A stretch of 64,000 nucleotides of DNA, from the NCBI RefSeq assembly GCF_001005085.2, contig NZ_LBMU02000029.1, positions 1 to 64,000 of the forward strand, read 5' to 3'. Every line of letters starts with the position of its first letter. Position 1 is the first letter of the stretch. Of this stretch, positions 1 through 11,152 are shown one piece after another. The translations under genes were made by a program, and so were the position numbers. The stretch is from Streptomyces humi. Its GTDB lineage: Bacteria; Actinomycetota; Actinomycetes; Streptomycetales; Streptomycetaceae. The notes under the pieces were generated by a model. The model searched no databases, had not been told where the DNA came from, and saw only the letters and a list, made by a program, of their open reading frames with translations.

Positions 1-79
1 GGGGGCTTGTCGCGCAGTTCCCCGCGCCCCTCTGGGGCGCGTCGCGATGCGGCCCCGCGCCCCTGACGGGGCGCTCCGT
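1..79. repeat. Dispersed GC-rich palindromic repeat, copy 1 (inside a gene)
   Basis: On the minus strand this reads GCGCCCCgtcaGGGGCGCGGGG followed by a second arm GCGCCCCagaGGGGCGCGGGGAACTGCGCGACAAGCC. It is the same element seen near 4001, 14053, 47801 and 60148. Here it lies within the open frame of the ABC gene and is translated as an Arg/Gly/Pro-rich segment (RGAGNCATSP). Confidence 0.8.
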
Positions 80-1354
80 GCCTGCGCTGATCGAGTCGCG
101 CAGGGTGCCGGCGAACAGGTGGGCCTCGTTGTCGGCCACCAGGATGCGGGAGCGGACCTCCGGGAGCGGGACCGCGTCCAGGCGTACCGGTCCCCAGGTC
201 ACGTCCGACGGCAAGTACCTGCCCAGGCGGTCGACCACCGTCGTCGTCTCCGTGGCGCTCGCGCCGACCAGGGCCGTCAGGAGGCCCGGGCGTACCCGTA
301 CCCCCGACTCCGGGTCGTGCAGGACGGCCGGCTCCGCCGGTGCCCGGTCGGTGGCCGCGGGCTGCTCCGGCTCCAGGCGCAGCAGGCGTACGACCCGGCG
401 GGCGGCCACCACGCCACGGCTCAGCTGGTAGCCCATGTCCAGGAAGAAGGCCACCGGACCCACCAGGACCGCGACATAGCCGTACACCGACACCAGCTGG
501 CCCACCGTGATCTCGCCCTGGGCGGTCATCCGGGCCGCGATCCAGGTGACCACCGCCAGGTACACCGTGGGCAGGCCCATGCCCAGGGCCTGGACCCAGC
601 TGGCCACCGCGCCCACCCGGTAGCCCTGGGCGCGCAGATGCTGGGAGTCGCGGCGGAAGGCGTCCGCGAACAGGCCCTTGCCGCCGAGGCCGTTGAGCAC
701 GCGCAGGCCGCCCGCCAGATCCCCGATGCGGGCCGTCAGGATGCCCTGGCGTTCCCGGTACTCGGTCTCCCTGCCCTGGAGCCGTCGGGTCAGCGGGCCC
801 GCGAACAGGGCCACCACCGGCACCCCGAGCAGCACCACCGCGGTCAGCAGCGGCGATACCGTCGACAGCAGGCCGGCCACCACCGCGTACACCACGACCG
901 CGCCCACCCCGGGGCCGACGACGGTGAGCGCCTGGGCGATGGTGTGCACGTCGCCGACGCCGATCGTGACGACCTCACCGGCCCCGGCCCGGCGCGGCAG
1001 TTCGGCGCCGAGCCGGACCGCGTGCCCGACGACCACCTTGATCGTGCGGAAGTAGGCGTCCATCCGCACCCGGGTCATCGTGCGGTGGCGCATGATGCTC
1101 ACCCACGCGTTGACCGCCCCGAGCAGGAAGATCGCCGCCGTCCACCCGGCCAGCACCGCCATCCTGCCCGGCACCAGGCCGTCGTCGACGGCGCGGGCCA
1201 TCAGGTACGGCGTCCCGGCCATCAAGGTCAGCCAGACACTGCCGAGCAGCGCCCCGGCGAGCGACCGGCCGGCCTGCACGCGCACCAGCCACCACAGGTA
1301 GTACCAGCCGCCGCGCGTGTCGGGCGTGCCCGGATCCTCGTACGCGTCGATCAC
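1..1354 (-). CDS. ABC half-exporter with degenerate nucleotide site (3' end outside window)
   Basis: An ABC exporter subunit with its N-terminal transmembrane domain and the start of the nucleotide-binding domain; the rest lies beyond the left edge. The start is GTG at 1354 (VIDAYEDPGTPD), 24 bp after the stop of the upstream exporter gene, with GAGG upstream. The membrane domain contains the typical YLMARAVDDGL and GDVHTIAQALTVVGPG stretches. The region where Walker A belongs reads LVGASATETTT, so the Lys of GxxGxGKS/T is absent; the Q-loop region reads ILVADNEAHLF. This suggests the catalytically weak partner of a heterodimer with the next gene (inference). After SISAG the frame runs straight into the dispersed repeat at the window edge and stays open to base 2, so the NBD is either interrupted or rerouted there. 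Confidence 0.8.
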   Translation of the reverse strand, partial: MIDAYEDPGTPDTRGGWYYLWWLVRVQAGRSLAGALLGSVWLTLMAGTPYLMARAVDDGLVPGRMAVLAGWTAAIFLLGAVNAWVSIMRHRTMTRVRMDAYFRTIKVVVGHAVRLGAELPRRAGAGEVVTIGVGDVHTIAQALTVVGPGVGAVVVYAVVAGLLSTVSPLLTAVVLLGVPVVALFAGPLTRRLQGRETEYRERQGILTARIGDLAGGLRVLNGLGGKGLFADAFRRDSQHLRAQGYRVGAVASWVQALGMGLPTVYLAVVTWIAARMTAQGEITVGQLVSVYGYVAVLVGPVAFFLDMGYQLSRGVVAARRVVRLLRLEPEQPAATDRAPAEPAVLHDPESGVRVRPGLLTALVGASATETTTVVDRLGRYLPSDVTWGPVRLDAVPLPEVRSRILVADNEAHLFAGTLRDSISAGTERPVRGAGPHRDAPQRGAGNCATSP

Positions 1355-1378
1355 CTTGCGAGCCCCCGATCCCTCGGT

Positions 1379-3241
1379 CTACGCGAGACTGTCCCGCCAC
1401 GCCCGGTGCAGATCCGCGAACCTGCCGGTCCCGGCGATGAGTTCGGCCGGGCGGCCGTCCTCGACGATCCGGCCCTGCTCCATCACCAGCACCCGGTCGG
1501 CGATCTCCACGGTCGACAGGCGGTGCGCGATCACCACCGCCGTACGGCCCTTGAGCACGGTCTGCATCGCCCGCTGCACGGCCCGTTCCCCGGGGACGTC
1601 CAGCGAACTGGTCGCCTCGTCGAGGATCAGCACCGCCGGGTCGGCGAGCAAGGCGCGCGCGAACGCCACCAGTTGGCGCTGGCCCGCCGAAATGCGCCCG
1701 CCGCGCTTGCGGACGTCCGTGTCGTAGCCGTCGGGCAGGGCCGCGATGAACTCGTGCGCGCCGATCGCCTTCGCCGCCTGCTCGACATCCTCACGGGTGG
1801 CGTCCGGCCGGCCGATCGCGATGTTCTCGGCGACCGTACCGGAGAACAGGAACGACTCCTGGGTCACCATCACCACCCCGCGCCGCAGTTCGGCCACGGC
1901 CAGTTCGCGCAGGTCCACCCCGTCCAGGAGGACCCGGCCCGCGGACGGGTCGTAGAAGCGGGCGAGGAGTTTGGCGAGGGTCGACTTGCCCGCGCCGGTG
2001 GAACCGACGACCGCGACCGTCTGGCCGGCCGGCAGGGTGAGGTCGAAGCGGGGGAGCACCTCGCCGCCGGTGCGGTAGGCGAACCGGACGCCGTCGAAGA
2101 CGACCTCGCGGCCGGGCAGTCCGGTGGCGCGCGGGGGCAGCTCCGCCGGCACCGAGGGCTCGGGCACGGACGGCGTCTGGGCCAGCAGACCCGCGATCTT
2201 CTCCAGCGAGGCCGCCGCCGACTGGTACGAGTTGAGGAACATGCCGAGCCGGTCGATCGGGTCGTACAGGCGGCGCAGGTACAGCACCGCGGCGGCCAGC
2301 ACGCCCAGTTCCAGTGAGCCGGACGCCACCCGGTAGGCGCCCCACAGCACGATCCCCGCGACCGCCGTGTTGGCGACCAGCCGGGAGCCCACGACATACC
2401 GGGCCATCTCCAGGAGGGCGTCGCCGTTGGTGCGCTCGTGGCGGCGGTTCAGCACGGCGAACTCGGCGTCGTTGGCGGCCTCCCGGCGGAACGCGCGCAC
2501 CGGACGGATGCCGTTCATCGTCTCCACGAACTTCACGATCACCGCCGCGATCGCCGTGGACCGCGCCTTGTACACCCGTACCGCCCGCCGCTGGTAGATC
2601 CGCACCAGCAGGTACAGCGGGACGAACGAGGCGACGGCGACCGCGCCGAGCCCCGCGTCCAGCCAGAGCAGCATCGCCGAGATGTAGACGAAGGACAGGA
2701 TGACCGTGACCAGCTCCTGGAGGCCTTCGTTCAGCAGCTCGCGCAGCGACTCGACGTCCGTGGTGGAGCGGGAGATGAGCCGTCCCGACGTGTAGCGCTC
2801 GTGGAAGTCGACGCTCAGCGCCTGGGCGTGCCGGAAGATCCGGCCGCGCAGGTCCAGCAGTACGTCCTGGTTGACGCGCGCGGACGCCTCGACGAACGCG
2901 TACTGGAGGCCGCCGGAGAGCAGCGCGCACAGGCCGTAGCCCACCGCGACCGCGATCAGCGGGCCGTGGTCGTGGTGGCGGAACGCCGGTACGGCCCGGT
3001 CGATGGCGTACGCCACCAGCAGCGGGCCGGCCTGCACCGCCGCCTGCTGGAGCAGCAGCAGGAGCGTGGTGACGGCGACCCGCGCCTTCATGGGCGCGAG
3101 GAGCGAGCGGAGCAGGTCAGCCGTGGCGCCCGGCGGGGTGGGCAGCACGTCCTGGTCGAAGGGGTCGCCGTCGCCCCGGACCCGCGGGCCGGGGAGTTCG
3201 TCGTCCTCGTCGGGGACGGGCAGGGAGGTGGCGGTGGTCAT
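1379..3241 (-). CDS. ABC exporter, fused membrane and ATPase domains
   Basis: A 620-residue half-exporter of the multidrug/lipid exporter class. An acidic N-terminal tail of about 45 residues precedes a six-helix membrane domain and a C-terminal ATPase. The ATPase is canonical: Walker A GSTGAGKST, Q-loop VTQESFLF, signature ISAGQRQ, Walker B AVLILDEATSS and switch His in IAHRLST. Its start ATG overlaps the stop of the upstream exporter gene by 4 bp (ATGA), so translation is probably coupled. Because the downstream gene has a degenerate ATP site, the three genes may form one or two heterodimeric exporters. The substrate cannot be told from sequence. Confidence 0.9.
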   Translation of the reverse strand: MTTATSLPVPDEDDELPGPRVRGDGDPFDQDVLPTPPGATADLLRSLLAPMKARVAVTTLLLLLQQAAVQAGPLLVAYAIDRAVPAFRHHDHGPLIAVAVGYGLCALLSGGLQYAFVEASARVNQDVLLDLRGRIFRHAQALSVDFHERYTSGRLISRSTTDVESLRELLNEGLQELVTVILSFVYISAMLLWLDAGLGAVAVASFVPLYLLVRIYQRRAVRVYKARSTAIAAVIVKFVETMNGIRPVRAFRREAANDAEFAVLNRRHERTNGDALLEMARYVVGSRLVANTAVAGIVLWGAYRVASGSLELGVLAAAVLYLRRLYDPIDRLGMFLNSYQSAAASLEKIAGLLAQTPSVPEPSVPAELPPRATGLPGREVVFDGVRFAYRTGGEVLPRFDLTLPAGQTVAVVGSTGAGKSTLAKLLARFYDPSAGRVLLDGVDLRELAVAELRRGVVMVTQESFLFSGTVAENIAIGRPDATREDVEQAAKAIGAHEFIAALPDGYDTDVRKRGGRISAGQRQLVAFARALLADPAVLILDEATSSLDVPGERAVQRAMQTVLKGRTAVVIAHRLSTVEIADRVLVMEQGRIVEDGRPAELIAGTGRFADLHRAWRDSLA

Positions 3242-5130
3242 CGGCGGTGATCCTCCCCGGACATGAGGTGGGCGTACTCCGCGTTGTCGCGGAGCAGTTC
3301 GTGGTGGGTGCCGACAGCGGTGATCCGGCCACCGGAGAGCAGGGCGACGCGGTCGGCGAGCAGCACGGTGGACGGGCGGTGGGCGACGATCAGCGCGGTG
3401 GTGTCGGCGAGAACGTCGCGCAGGGCGGCCTCGACGGCGGCCTCCGTGTGCACGTCCAGGGCGGACAGGGGGTCGTCCAGCACCAGGAAACGGGGCCGGC
3501 CGACGACCGCCCGGGCGAGCGCGAGGCGCTGGCGCTGGCCACCGGAGAGACTGAGGCCCTGCTCGCCGACCTGGGTGCCGGTGCCCTGGGGGAGGGCGTG
3601 CGCGAAGTCGGCCTGGGCGACGGAGAGGGCGCGGACCAGCTCGGGCTCGCCGGCGGTGTCGTCGGCGCCCATGAGCACGTTCTCGCCGACGGAGGCCGAG
3701 AAGAGGGTGGGTTCCTCGAAGGCGACGGCGACCAGGGTGCGGAGTTCCTCGCGGGGCATGGCGGTGATGTCCGTGCCGTCCAGGGTGATCCGGCCGGAGG
3801 TGGCCTCGTGCAGGCGGGGGACGAGGGCCGTGAGCGTGGTCTTGCCGCTGCCGGTGGCGCCGACCAGGGCCATGGACTCACCGGGGCGGATGTGCAGGGT
3901 GATGTCCTCCAGGGTGGGGACCGAGTCCGGCGAGGCGTCCGGGTAGCGGAAGGAGACGGCGGTGAAGCGGATGCCATCGTTGTCGGGCGCGGGTCGGTGA
4001 GGGCTTGTCGCGCCGTTCCCCGCGCCCCTTTCGGGGCGCTGTCCGGACGCGGGATGCGAAGCGCCCCGAAGGGGCGCGGGGTACTGCGCGGCCCGCCCCC
4101 GCTCAGCCGCAGCCGCAGCCGCAGCGGCAGCGGCATCCTCTTCCAGCGCGTCCTGTACCTCGAAATACCGTTCCGTCGCCGTCGCCGCCTCCTGGCTCAT
4201 CGCCAGCAGGAAGCCGATCGACTCCACCGGCCACCTCAGCGCCAGGGCCGTCGACAGGAACGCCACCAGGGTGCCGGCGCTCAGGTCGCCGTTCGCGACC
4301 TGCACCGAACCCCAGAACAGGGCCGCTCCGATGGCGATCTCCGGCAGCGTCACGATGACGCCCCAGATCGTCGCCAGCATCCGCGCCTTGCGCAGTTCCG
4401 TGCCCCGCAGCGTGCGGACCAGTTCCCGGAACGCGCGTGCCTGGCTGCGGTGGCGCCCGAAGCCCTTGATGATGCGGATGCCGAGCACGCTCTCCTCGAC
4501 CACCGTCGTCAGGTCGCCGACCTGGTCCTGGGCGAGCCGGGCCACCTTCGCGTACCGCTTCTCGAAGATCACGCAGGTCCACATCACGGGGACCGTGGGC
4601 AACAGGATGACCAGGCCCAGCGTCCAGTCCTGCAACAGCATGATCACCACGCCGACCAGGATCGTGACCCCGTTGACCAGCAGGAAGGTCAGCGGGAAGG
4701 CGAGGAACATGCGGAGCAGCATCAGGTCGGTGGTGGCCCGGGAGAGCAACTGGCCGGAGGCCCAGCGGTCGTGGAAGGCGACCGGCAGCCGCTGGAGCCG
4801 GGCGTAGAGGGCCGCCCGCATCGACGCCTCGACGTGGGAGAGGGGTCTGGCGACCAGCCAGCGGCGCAGGCCGAAGAGCAACGCCTCCGCCAGTCCGAGC
4901 AGCAGCAGGTACAGCGCGCCAAGCCACACCCCGGCCGGATCACGGCCGGCCACCGGGCCGTCCACCATCCACTTGAGGACGAGGGGGATCACGAGCCCCG
5001 TACAGGAGGCGACTATCGCCACGAGAGCGGCGGAGAACAGCCGCACCCGCACCGGCCGTACGTAGGGCCACAGGCGCAGCAGGATACGGAGGGCGGACCG
5101 GTCGTTGGTGGTTGCACGTGTCGGAGGCAT
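3238..5130 (-). CDS. ABC exporter, fused domains, with repeat-derived linker
   Basis: First gene of the minus-strand exporter operon, 630 residues. Six-helix membrane domain (about residues 20-325), then a linker, then an ATPase with Walker A GATGSGKTT, signature LSGGQRQ, Walker B FLVLDDPLS and switch His in VAHRPST. The Q-loop position reads FEEPTLF, with Glu where Gln is usual. The linker is odd: after EEDA comes a run of about ten alanines, then about 32 residues (AAQYPAPLRGASHPASGQRP and following) encoded by the dispersed palindromic repeat at 4001-4094. The frame is preserved, so an insertion between domains seems tolerated. The start ATG at 5130 lacks a strong ribosome site. Confidence 0.9.
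   Translation of the reverse strand: MPPTRATTNDRSALRILLRLWPYVRPVRVRLFSAALVAIVASCTGLVIPLVLKWMVDGPVAGRDPAGVWLGALYLLLLGLAEALLFGLRRWLVARPLSHVEASMRAALYARLQRLPVAFHDRWASGQLLSRATTDLMLLRMFLAFPLTFLLVNGVTILVGVVIMLLQDWTLGLVILLPTVPVMWTCVIFEKRYAKVARLAQDQVGDLTTVVEESVLGIRIIKGFGRHRSQARAFRELVRTLRGTELRKARMLATIWGVIVTLPEIAIGAALFWGSVQVANGDLSAGTLVAFLSTALALRWPVESIGFLLAMSQEAATATERYFEVQDALEEDAAAAAAAAAAERGRAAQYPAPLRGASHPASGQRPERGAGNGATSPHRPAPDNDGIRFTAVSFRYPDASPDSVPTLEDITLHIRPGESMALVGATGSGKTTLTALVPRLHEATSGRITLDGTDITAMPREELRTLVAVAFEEPTLFSASVGENVLMGADDTAGEPELVRALSVAQADFAHALPQGTGTQVGEQGLSLSGGQRQRLALARAVVGRPRFLVLDDPLSALDVHTEAAVEAALRDVLADTTALIVAHRPSTVLLADRVALLSGGRITAVGTHHELLRDNAEYAHLMSGEDHRR
4001..4094. repeat. Dispersed palindromic repeat, copy 2 (inverted pair, in-frame in exporter gene)
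   Basis: Two copies face each other: CGCCGTTCCCCGCGCCCC with TTTC loop and GGGGCGCT, then GCGCCCCGAAGGGGCGCGGGGTACTGCGCGG. The pair forms a long imperfect inverted repeat and sits exactly in the linker between membrane and ATPase domains of the exporter. It matches the intergenic copies near 14053, 47801 and 60148. Confidence 0.85.
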
Positions 5131-5325
5131 CAGGGCCGAGCCTACGGACCGGCACTGACGACGCCCACCGAGTTTTGGCCGGACCCGGATCCGTCACAGG
5201 GCCTACGACCTGGGAAGTGTTCGAGCGGTCGGACGATCGGACGCCCCGCGTCAACCGATCGGAGGATGCCGGGTCGAGCGGGGCGGGCGATGCGGCGGAC
5301 CCGCTCCGGCCGGAACCCTCGGAGC
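5131..5325. promoter_or_regulatory. Divergent intergenic region between two ABC systems
   Basis: A 195-bp spacer between the minus-strand exporter operon and the plus-strand ABC/two-component operon, which must hold promoters for both. It contains the near-direct repeat GGTCGGACGATCGGACG (5229-5245). I see no convincing -35/-10 pair. Confidence 0.4.
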
Positions 5326-6234
5326 ATGCCGACCGTCATCGAAGTGACAGAACTGCGGAAGTCGTACGGCGGGCGGGCCGCCGTGGACGGGGTGGGCTTC
5401 GCCGTCGAGGAGGGGGAGATCTTCGGGATCCTCGGTCCGAACGGCGCCGGCAAGACCACCACCGTCGAGTGCGTGGAGGGGCTGCGGGTGCCGGACGGCG
5501 GGCGGGTCCGGGTCACCGGGCTCGATCCCGTCGCCGAGCACGAGCGGGTCGCCCTCGTCCTGGGCGCCCAGCTCCAGCAGAGCGAACTCCAGCCGAAGCT
5601 GACCGTCCGCGAGGCGCTGGAGCTGTACGCCTCCTTCTATCCGAACCCGGCCGACTGGCGGCCGCTCGCCGAGCGACTCGGGCTCACCGGCAGGCTCGGC
5701 ACCCGGTTCGGCAAGCTCTCCGGGGGCCAGCGGCAACGCCTCTTCATCGCGCTGGCCCTGGTCGGGAATCCGCGCGTCGTCGTCCTCGACGAACTGACCA
5801 CCGGGCTCGACCCGCGCGCCCGGCGGGACACCTGGGCGCTGATCGAGGACGTCCGGGACCGCGGGGTCACCGTCCTGCTCGTCACCCACTTCATGGAGGA
5901 GGCGCAGCGGCTCTGCGACCGGATCGCCGTGATCGACAGGGGGCGGGTGGCCGCCCTGGACACCCCGGCCGGGCTGATCCGCCGCTCCGCGGGCGCCACC
6001 GTCATCAGCTTCACCCCGTCCGCCCCGCTGGACGACCACGACCTCGCCGCCCTCCCCGCCCTCGCCTCCGTCGAGCGCAAGGACGGCCGGATCACGCTCG
6101 CCGGCACCGACGAGACCGTGAACGCGGTCATCACCCTGCTCGCCCGCCACCGCGTCACCGCCCACCAGTTGCGGGTGGTGGACGCGACCCTCGACGACGC
6201 CTTCCTGGACCTGACGAAGGAGGAAGCGGTATGA
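5326..6234 (+). CDS. ABC transporter ATPase (drug/ABC-2 type)
   Basis: Stand-alone ATPase of 302 residues in the DrrA/CcmA group. Walker A GPNGAGKTTT, signature LSGGQRQRL, Walker B VVVLDELTTGLD and switch His in LVTHFMEEA. The C-terminal about 80 residues form the extra domain usual in exporter ATPases. The start MPTVIEVTEL is preceded by GGAG only 1 base away, so the exact start is less sure. It overlaps the permease gene by 4 bp (ATGA), so the two subunits are coupled. Export driven by this pair is probably controlled by the sensor kinase/regulator that follow. Confidence 0.92.
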   Translation: MPTVIEVTELRKSYGGRAAVDGVGFAVEEGEIFGILGPNGAGKTTTVECVEGLRVPDGGRVRVTGLDPVAEHERVALVLGAQLQQSELQPKLTVREALELYASFYPNPADWRPLAERLGLTGRLGTRFGKLSGGQRQRLFIALALVGNPRVVVLDELTTGLDPRARRDTWALIEDVRDRGVTVLLVTHFMEEAQRLCDRIAVIDRGRVAALDTPAGLIRRSAGATVISFTPSAPLDDHDLAALPALASVERKDGRITLAGTDETVNAVITLLARHRVTAHQLRVVDATLDDAFLDLTKEEAV

Positions 6235-6965
6235 ACACCGCGGTCCTGCGGACCGAGTTCCGTCTGTTCCGCCGTGAACCCGGCGCCGTCTTCTGGGTGT
6301 TCCTGTTCCCGACGCTGCTGCTGGTGATCCTCGGCTCGATCCCCTCGTTCCGGGACGCCGACACGTCCCTCGGCGGACTGCGGCCCGTGGACGCGTACGT
6401 GCCCGTCGCCGTGCTGATCGCCCTCATCATGTCCGGGGTGCAGACCCTGCCCCAGGCCCTCACCGGCTACCGCGAGCGGGGCATCCTGCGCCGCACGCGG
6501 CTCACCCCGGTGCGGCCCGCGGCGCTGCTGTCCGCGCAGATGGCCGTCCAGGGCACGGTCGCCCTCGGCTCGGCGCTGCTCGCGCTCACCGTCGGCCGGC
6601 TGGCCTTCGGCGTACGACTGCCGCGGCAGCCCGGCGGCTACCTGCTGGCGCTGCTGCTCGCGGCGGCGGCCGCCCTGGCCCTCGGTTCCGTCGTCTCGGC
6701 GCTCTCCCGCACGACGAGGATCGCGGGCGCGATCGGTTCGGCGGTGTTCTTCCCGATGATGTTCTGCGCGGGCGTGTGGATCCCGGTGCGGGAGATGCCG
6801 CACACCATGGCCCGGATCGTCCAGCTGACCCCGTTCGGCGCGGCGGCCCGCGCCCTGGACCAGGCCGCCGCCGGGCACTGGCCGGGCTGGGAACACCTGG
6901 GCGTGCTCGCCGTGTGGGCGGTGCTGCTCACGGCGGGGGCCGCCCGCTGGTTCCGCTGGGAGTAG
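6231..6965 (+). CDS. ABC-2 type permease
   Basis: Membrane partner of the preceding ATPase, 244 residues with six predicted helices (first at FWVFLFPTLLLVILGS, last at VLAVWAVLLTAGAA). The fifth-helix region has the FPMMFCAGVWIPVREMP motif typical of ABC-2 permeases of antibiotic exporters. The start ATG overlaps the ATPase stop. The order ATPase-permease-kinase-regulator resembles actinobacterial drug-sensing efflux operons; the cargo is unknown. Confidence 0.92.
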   Translation: MNTAVLRTEFRLFRREPGAVFWVFLFPTLLLVILGSIPSFRDADTSLGGLRPVDAYVPVAVLIALIMSGVQTLPQALTGYRERGILRRTRLTPVRPAALLSAQMAVQGTVALGSALLALTVGRLAFGVRLPRQPGGYLLALLLAAAAALALGSVVSALSRTTRIAGAIGSAVFFPMMFCAGVWIPVREMPHTMARIVQLTPFGAAARALDQAAAGHWPGWEHLGVLAVWAVLLTAGAARWFRWE

Positions 6966-6990
6966 GCGGCCGGCCGTGCAGACTGGGGAC

Positions 6991-8256
6991 ATGACCGCGG
7001 TGGACAGCCGGATCGACCGGCGCTGGGACCAGCTGCACACCTGGGGTCCGTACGGGCTGCTCGGCGTCGGTGTCGTCCTCGCCGTCGCCTCCGCCGACCC
7101 GCATGCCGCGCCGGTCAAGTGGTACACGGGCTGGTCGCTGGTCGGTGCCTCGCTCGCACTCCAGCTCTGGTGGCACGGCACCCGGGTGCGCAGGCCCGGT
7201 CGCGGCCGGGCGCCGTCCCGGTCGGGGACGGTGTACTACGCCGTGCGCTGGGCCCTCGCCTTCGTCCTCACCTGGCTCAACCCGTTCTTCGCGTTCTACG
7301 CCGCCGCCGGCTACATGGACGCCGACGAGACGCTGCCGCCCAGGTGGCAGCGGATCGGACTGCTCGCGAGCGCGGTCACCGTGGCCGGCGCGCAGGCCGG
7401 CGGGCTGCCGCTCGCCGGCGCCGTCCAGTGGCTCCTCTTCATCCCGCTCGTGGTCGCCAACTCCGGTCTGCAAATGGTCGTCGCCCACCTCGACGAACAG
7501 GAGAGGCGGCGCTCGCGCGAGCGCACCGAGACCATCGCCGAACTGGAACGCACCAACGTCGCCCTCCAGCAGGCCCTCGACGAGAACGCGGCCCTGCACG
7601 CCCAACTCCTGGTCCAGGCACGGGAGGCCGGGGTCGCCGACGAACGCCGGCGGCTGGCGGCCGAGATCCACGACACCATCGCCCAGGGACTGGCCGGGAT
7701 CATCGCCCAGCTCCAGGTCGTCATCAACACCCCCGACCCGGGGACGGCCACGGACCACGCGGGCCGCGCGCTGGCACTGGCCCGGCACAGCCTGGGGGAG
7801 GCCCGCCGCTCCGTGCACAACCTGGCGCCGGTCGCCCTGGAACACGACGGCCTGCCCGAGGCGCTGACGAAGACGGTCGCCGAATGGGGCGAACACACCG
7901 GCGTCCGAGTCGAGTTCACCGTCACCGGCACCGCCGAGCACCTGCACGGCGAGGTCGCGGCCACCCTCCTGCGCATCGTCCAGGAGGCCCTTTCCAACGC
8001 GGCCCGGCACGCGCGGGCCTCCCGGGTCGGAGTCACCCTCTCCTACCTGGGCGACGAGGTGATCCTCGACATCCGCGACGACGGCACCGGCTTCGACCCG
8101 CTCGCCGTGCCCGCCCGCAGCCGCGCCGGCGGCTTCGGCCTCGACGGGATGCGGGCCCGCGCCGAACGCATCGCCGGTTCGCTCACCGTGGAGTCCGAAC
8201 CGGGGCTCGGCACGGCCCTGTCGGCACGCGTACCGTTGGTCCGCCATGACAGCTGA
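6991..8256 (+). CDS. Sensor histidine kinase, HisKA_3 type
   Basis: Membrane sensor kinase of about 421 residues. The N-terminal half has four or five hydrophobic helices with little extracellular loop, so it is an intramembrane-sensing type. A coiled-coil stretch (ERTETIAELERTNVALQQAL) leads into the HisKA_3 dimerisation helix with phospho-acceptor His near residue 227 (AAEIHDTIAQ). The ATPase domain has N-box QEALSNAARHA, DIRDDGTGFD and GGFGLDGMRARAE. ATG 6991 is preferred because GGGGA precedes it; GTG 6976 is an alternative. It overlaps the response regulator by 11 bp. Confidence 0.92.
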   Translation: MTAVDSRIDRRWDQLHTWGPYGLLGVGVVLAVASADPHAAPVKWYTGWSLVGASLALQLWWHGTRVRRPGRGRAPSRSGTVYYAVRWALAFVLTWLNPFFAFYAAAGYMDADETLPPRWQRIGLLASAVTVAGAQAGGLPLAGAVQWLLFIPLVVANSGLQMVVAHLDEQERRRSRERTETIAELERTNVALQQALDENAALHAQLLVQAREAGVADERRRLAAEIHDTIAQGLAGIIAQLQVVINTPDPGTATDHAGRALALARHSLGEARRSVHNLAPVALEHDGLPEALTKTVAEWGEHTGVRVEFTVTGTAEHLHGEVAATLLRIVQEALSNAARHARASRVGVTLSYLGDEVILDIRDDGTGFDPLAVPARSRAGGFGLDGMRARAERIAGSLTVESEPGLGTALSARVPLVRHDS

Positions 8257-8902
8257 GCCGACCGCCGACACCCCCGTCTCCCTGCTGATCGTCGACGACC
8301 ATCCCGTGGTCCGCGACGGCCTGCGCGGCATGTTCGAGTCCGCCCCCGGTTTCACGGTCCTCGGCGAGGCCGCGAACGGTGTGGAGGCGGTCACGCTGGC
8401 CGCGGCCCTCGACCCGGACGTGATCCTCATGGACCTGCGGATGCCGGGCGGCGGCGGAGTCGACGCCATCCGCGAACTGACCCGGTGCGACGCCCGCGCC
8501 AGGGTCCTCGTCGTCACCACGTACGACACCGACTCCGACACCCTGCCCGCGATCGAGGCCGGCGCCACCGGCTACCTCCTCAAGGACGCCCCGCGCGAGG
8601 AGCTGTTCACCGCCGTCCGCGCCGCCGCCCAGGGCCGCACCGTGCTCTCCCCGGCCGTCGCCTCCCGGCTGGTCTCCGCCGTCCGCGCCCCCGGCGCCCC
8701 GGGCAACGAACCGCTGTCCGGCCGTGAACGCGAGGTGCTGGCCCTGGTCGCCCGGGGCACCTCCAACCGCGAGATCGCCCGTGAACTCTTCATCAGCGAG
8801 GCCACGGTGAAGACCCACCTCACCCACCTGTACGCCAAACTCGGCGTCAAGGACCGCGCGGCAGCGGTCGCGACCGCGTACCAGCGGGGCATCCTCGGCT
8901 AG
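8246..8902 (+). CDS. NarL/LuxR-type response regulator
   Basis: Response regulator of 218 residues paired with the upstream kinase. The receiver domain has the acidic pocket IVDDHP, phospho-acceptor Asp63 (ILMDLRMP), switch Thr and Lys in GYLLKDAP. The C-terminal LuxR helix-turn-helix runs LSGREREVLALVARGTSNREIARELFIS with recognition helix EATVKTHLTHLYAKLGV. It probably regulates the ABC-2 exporter genes of its own operon. It converges on glgX with only 18 bp between stop codons and no visible terminator. Confidence 0.95.
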   Translation: MTAEPTADTPVSLLIVDDHPVVRDGLRGMFESAPGFTVLGEAANGVEAVTLAAALDPDVILMDLRMPGGGGVDAIRELTRCDARARVLVVTTYDTDSDTLPAIEAGATGYLLKDAPREELFTAVRAAAQGRTVLSPAVASRLVSAVRAPGAPGNEPLSGREREVLALVARGTSNREIARELFISEATVKTHLTHLYAKLGVKDRAAAVATAYQRGILG

Positions 8903-8920
8903 CGCCGGCAGGGGGCGGGT

Positions 8921-11152
<2,232 letters not shown>

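Noticed and set aside
3247..6234. A 995-codon plus-strand frame
   Set aside because: Only the last 302 codons are the ABC ATPase; the first part is antisense to the exporter gene.
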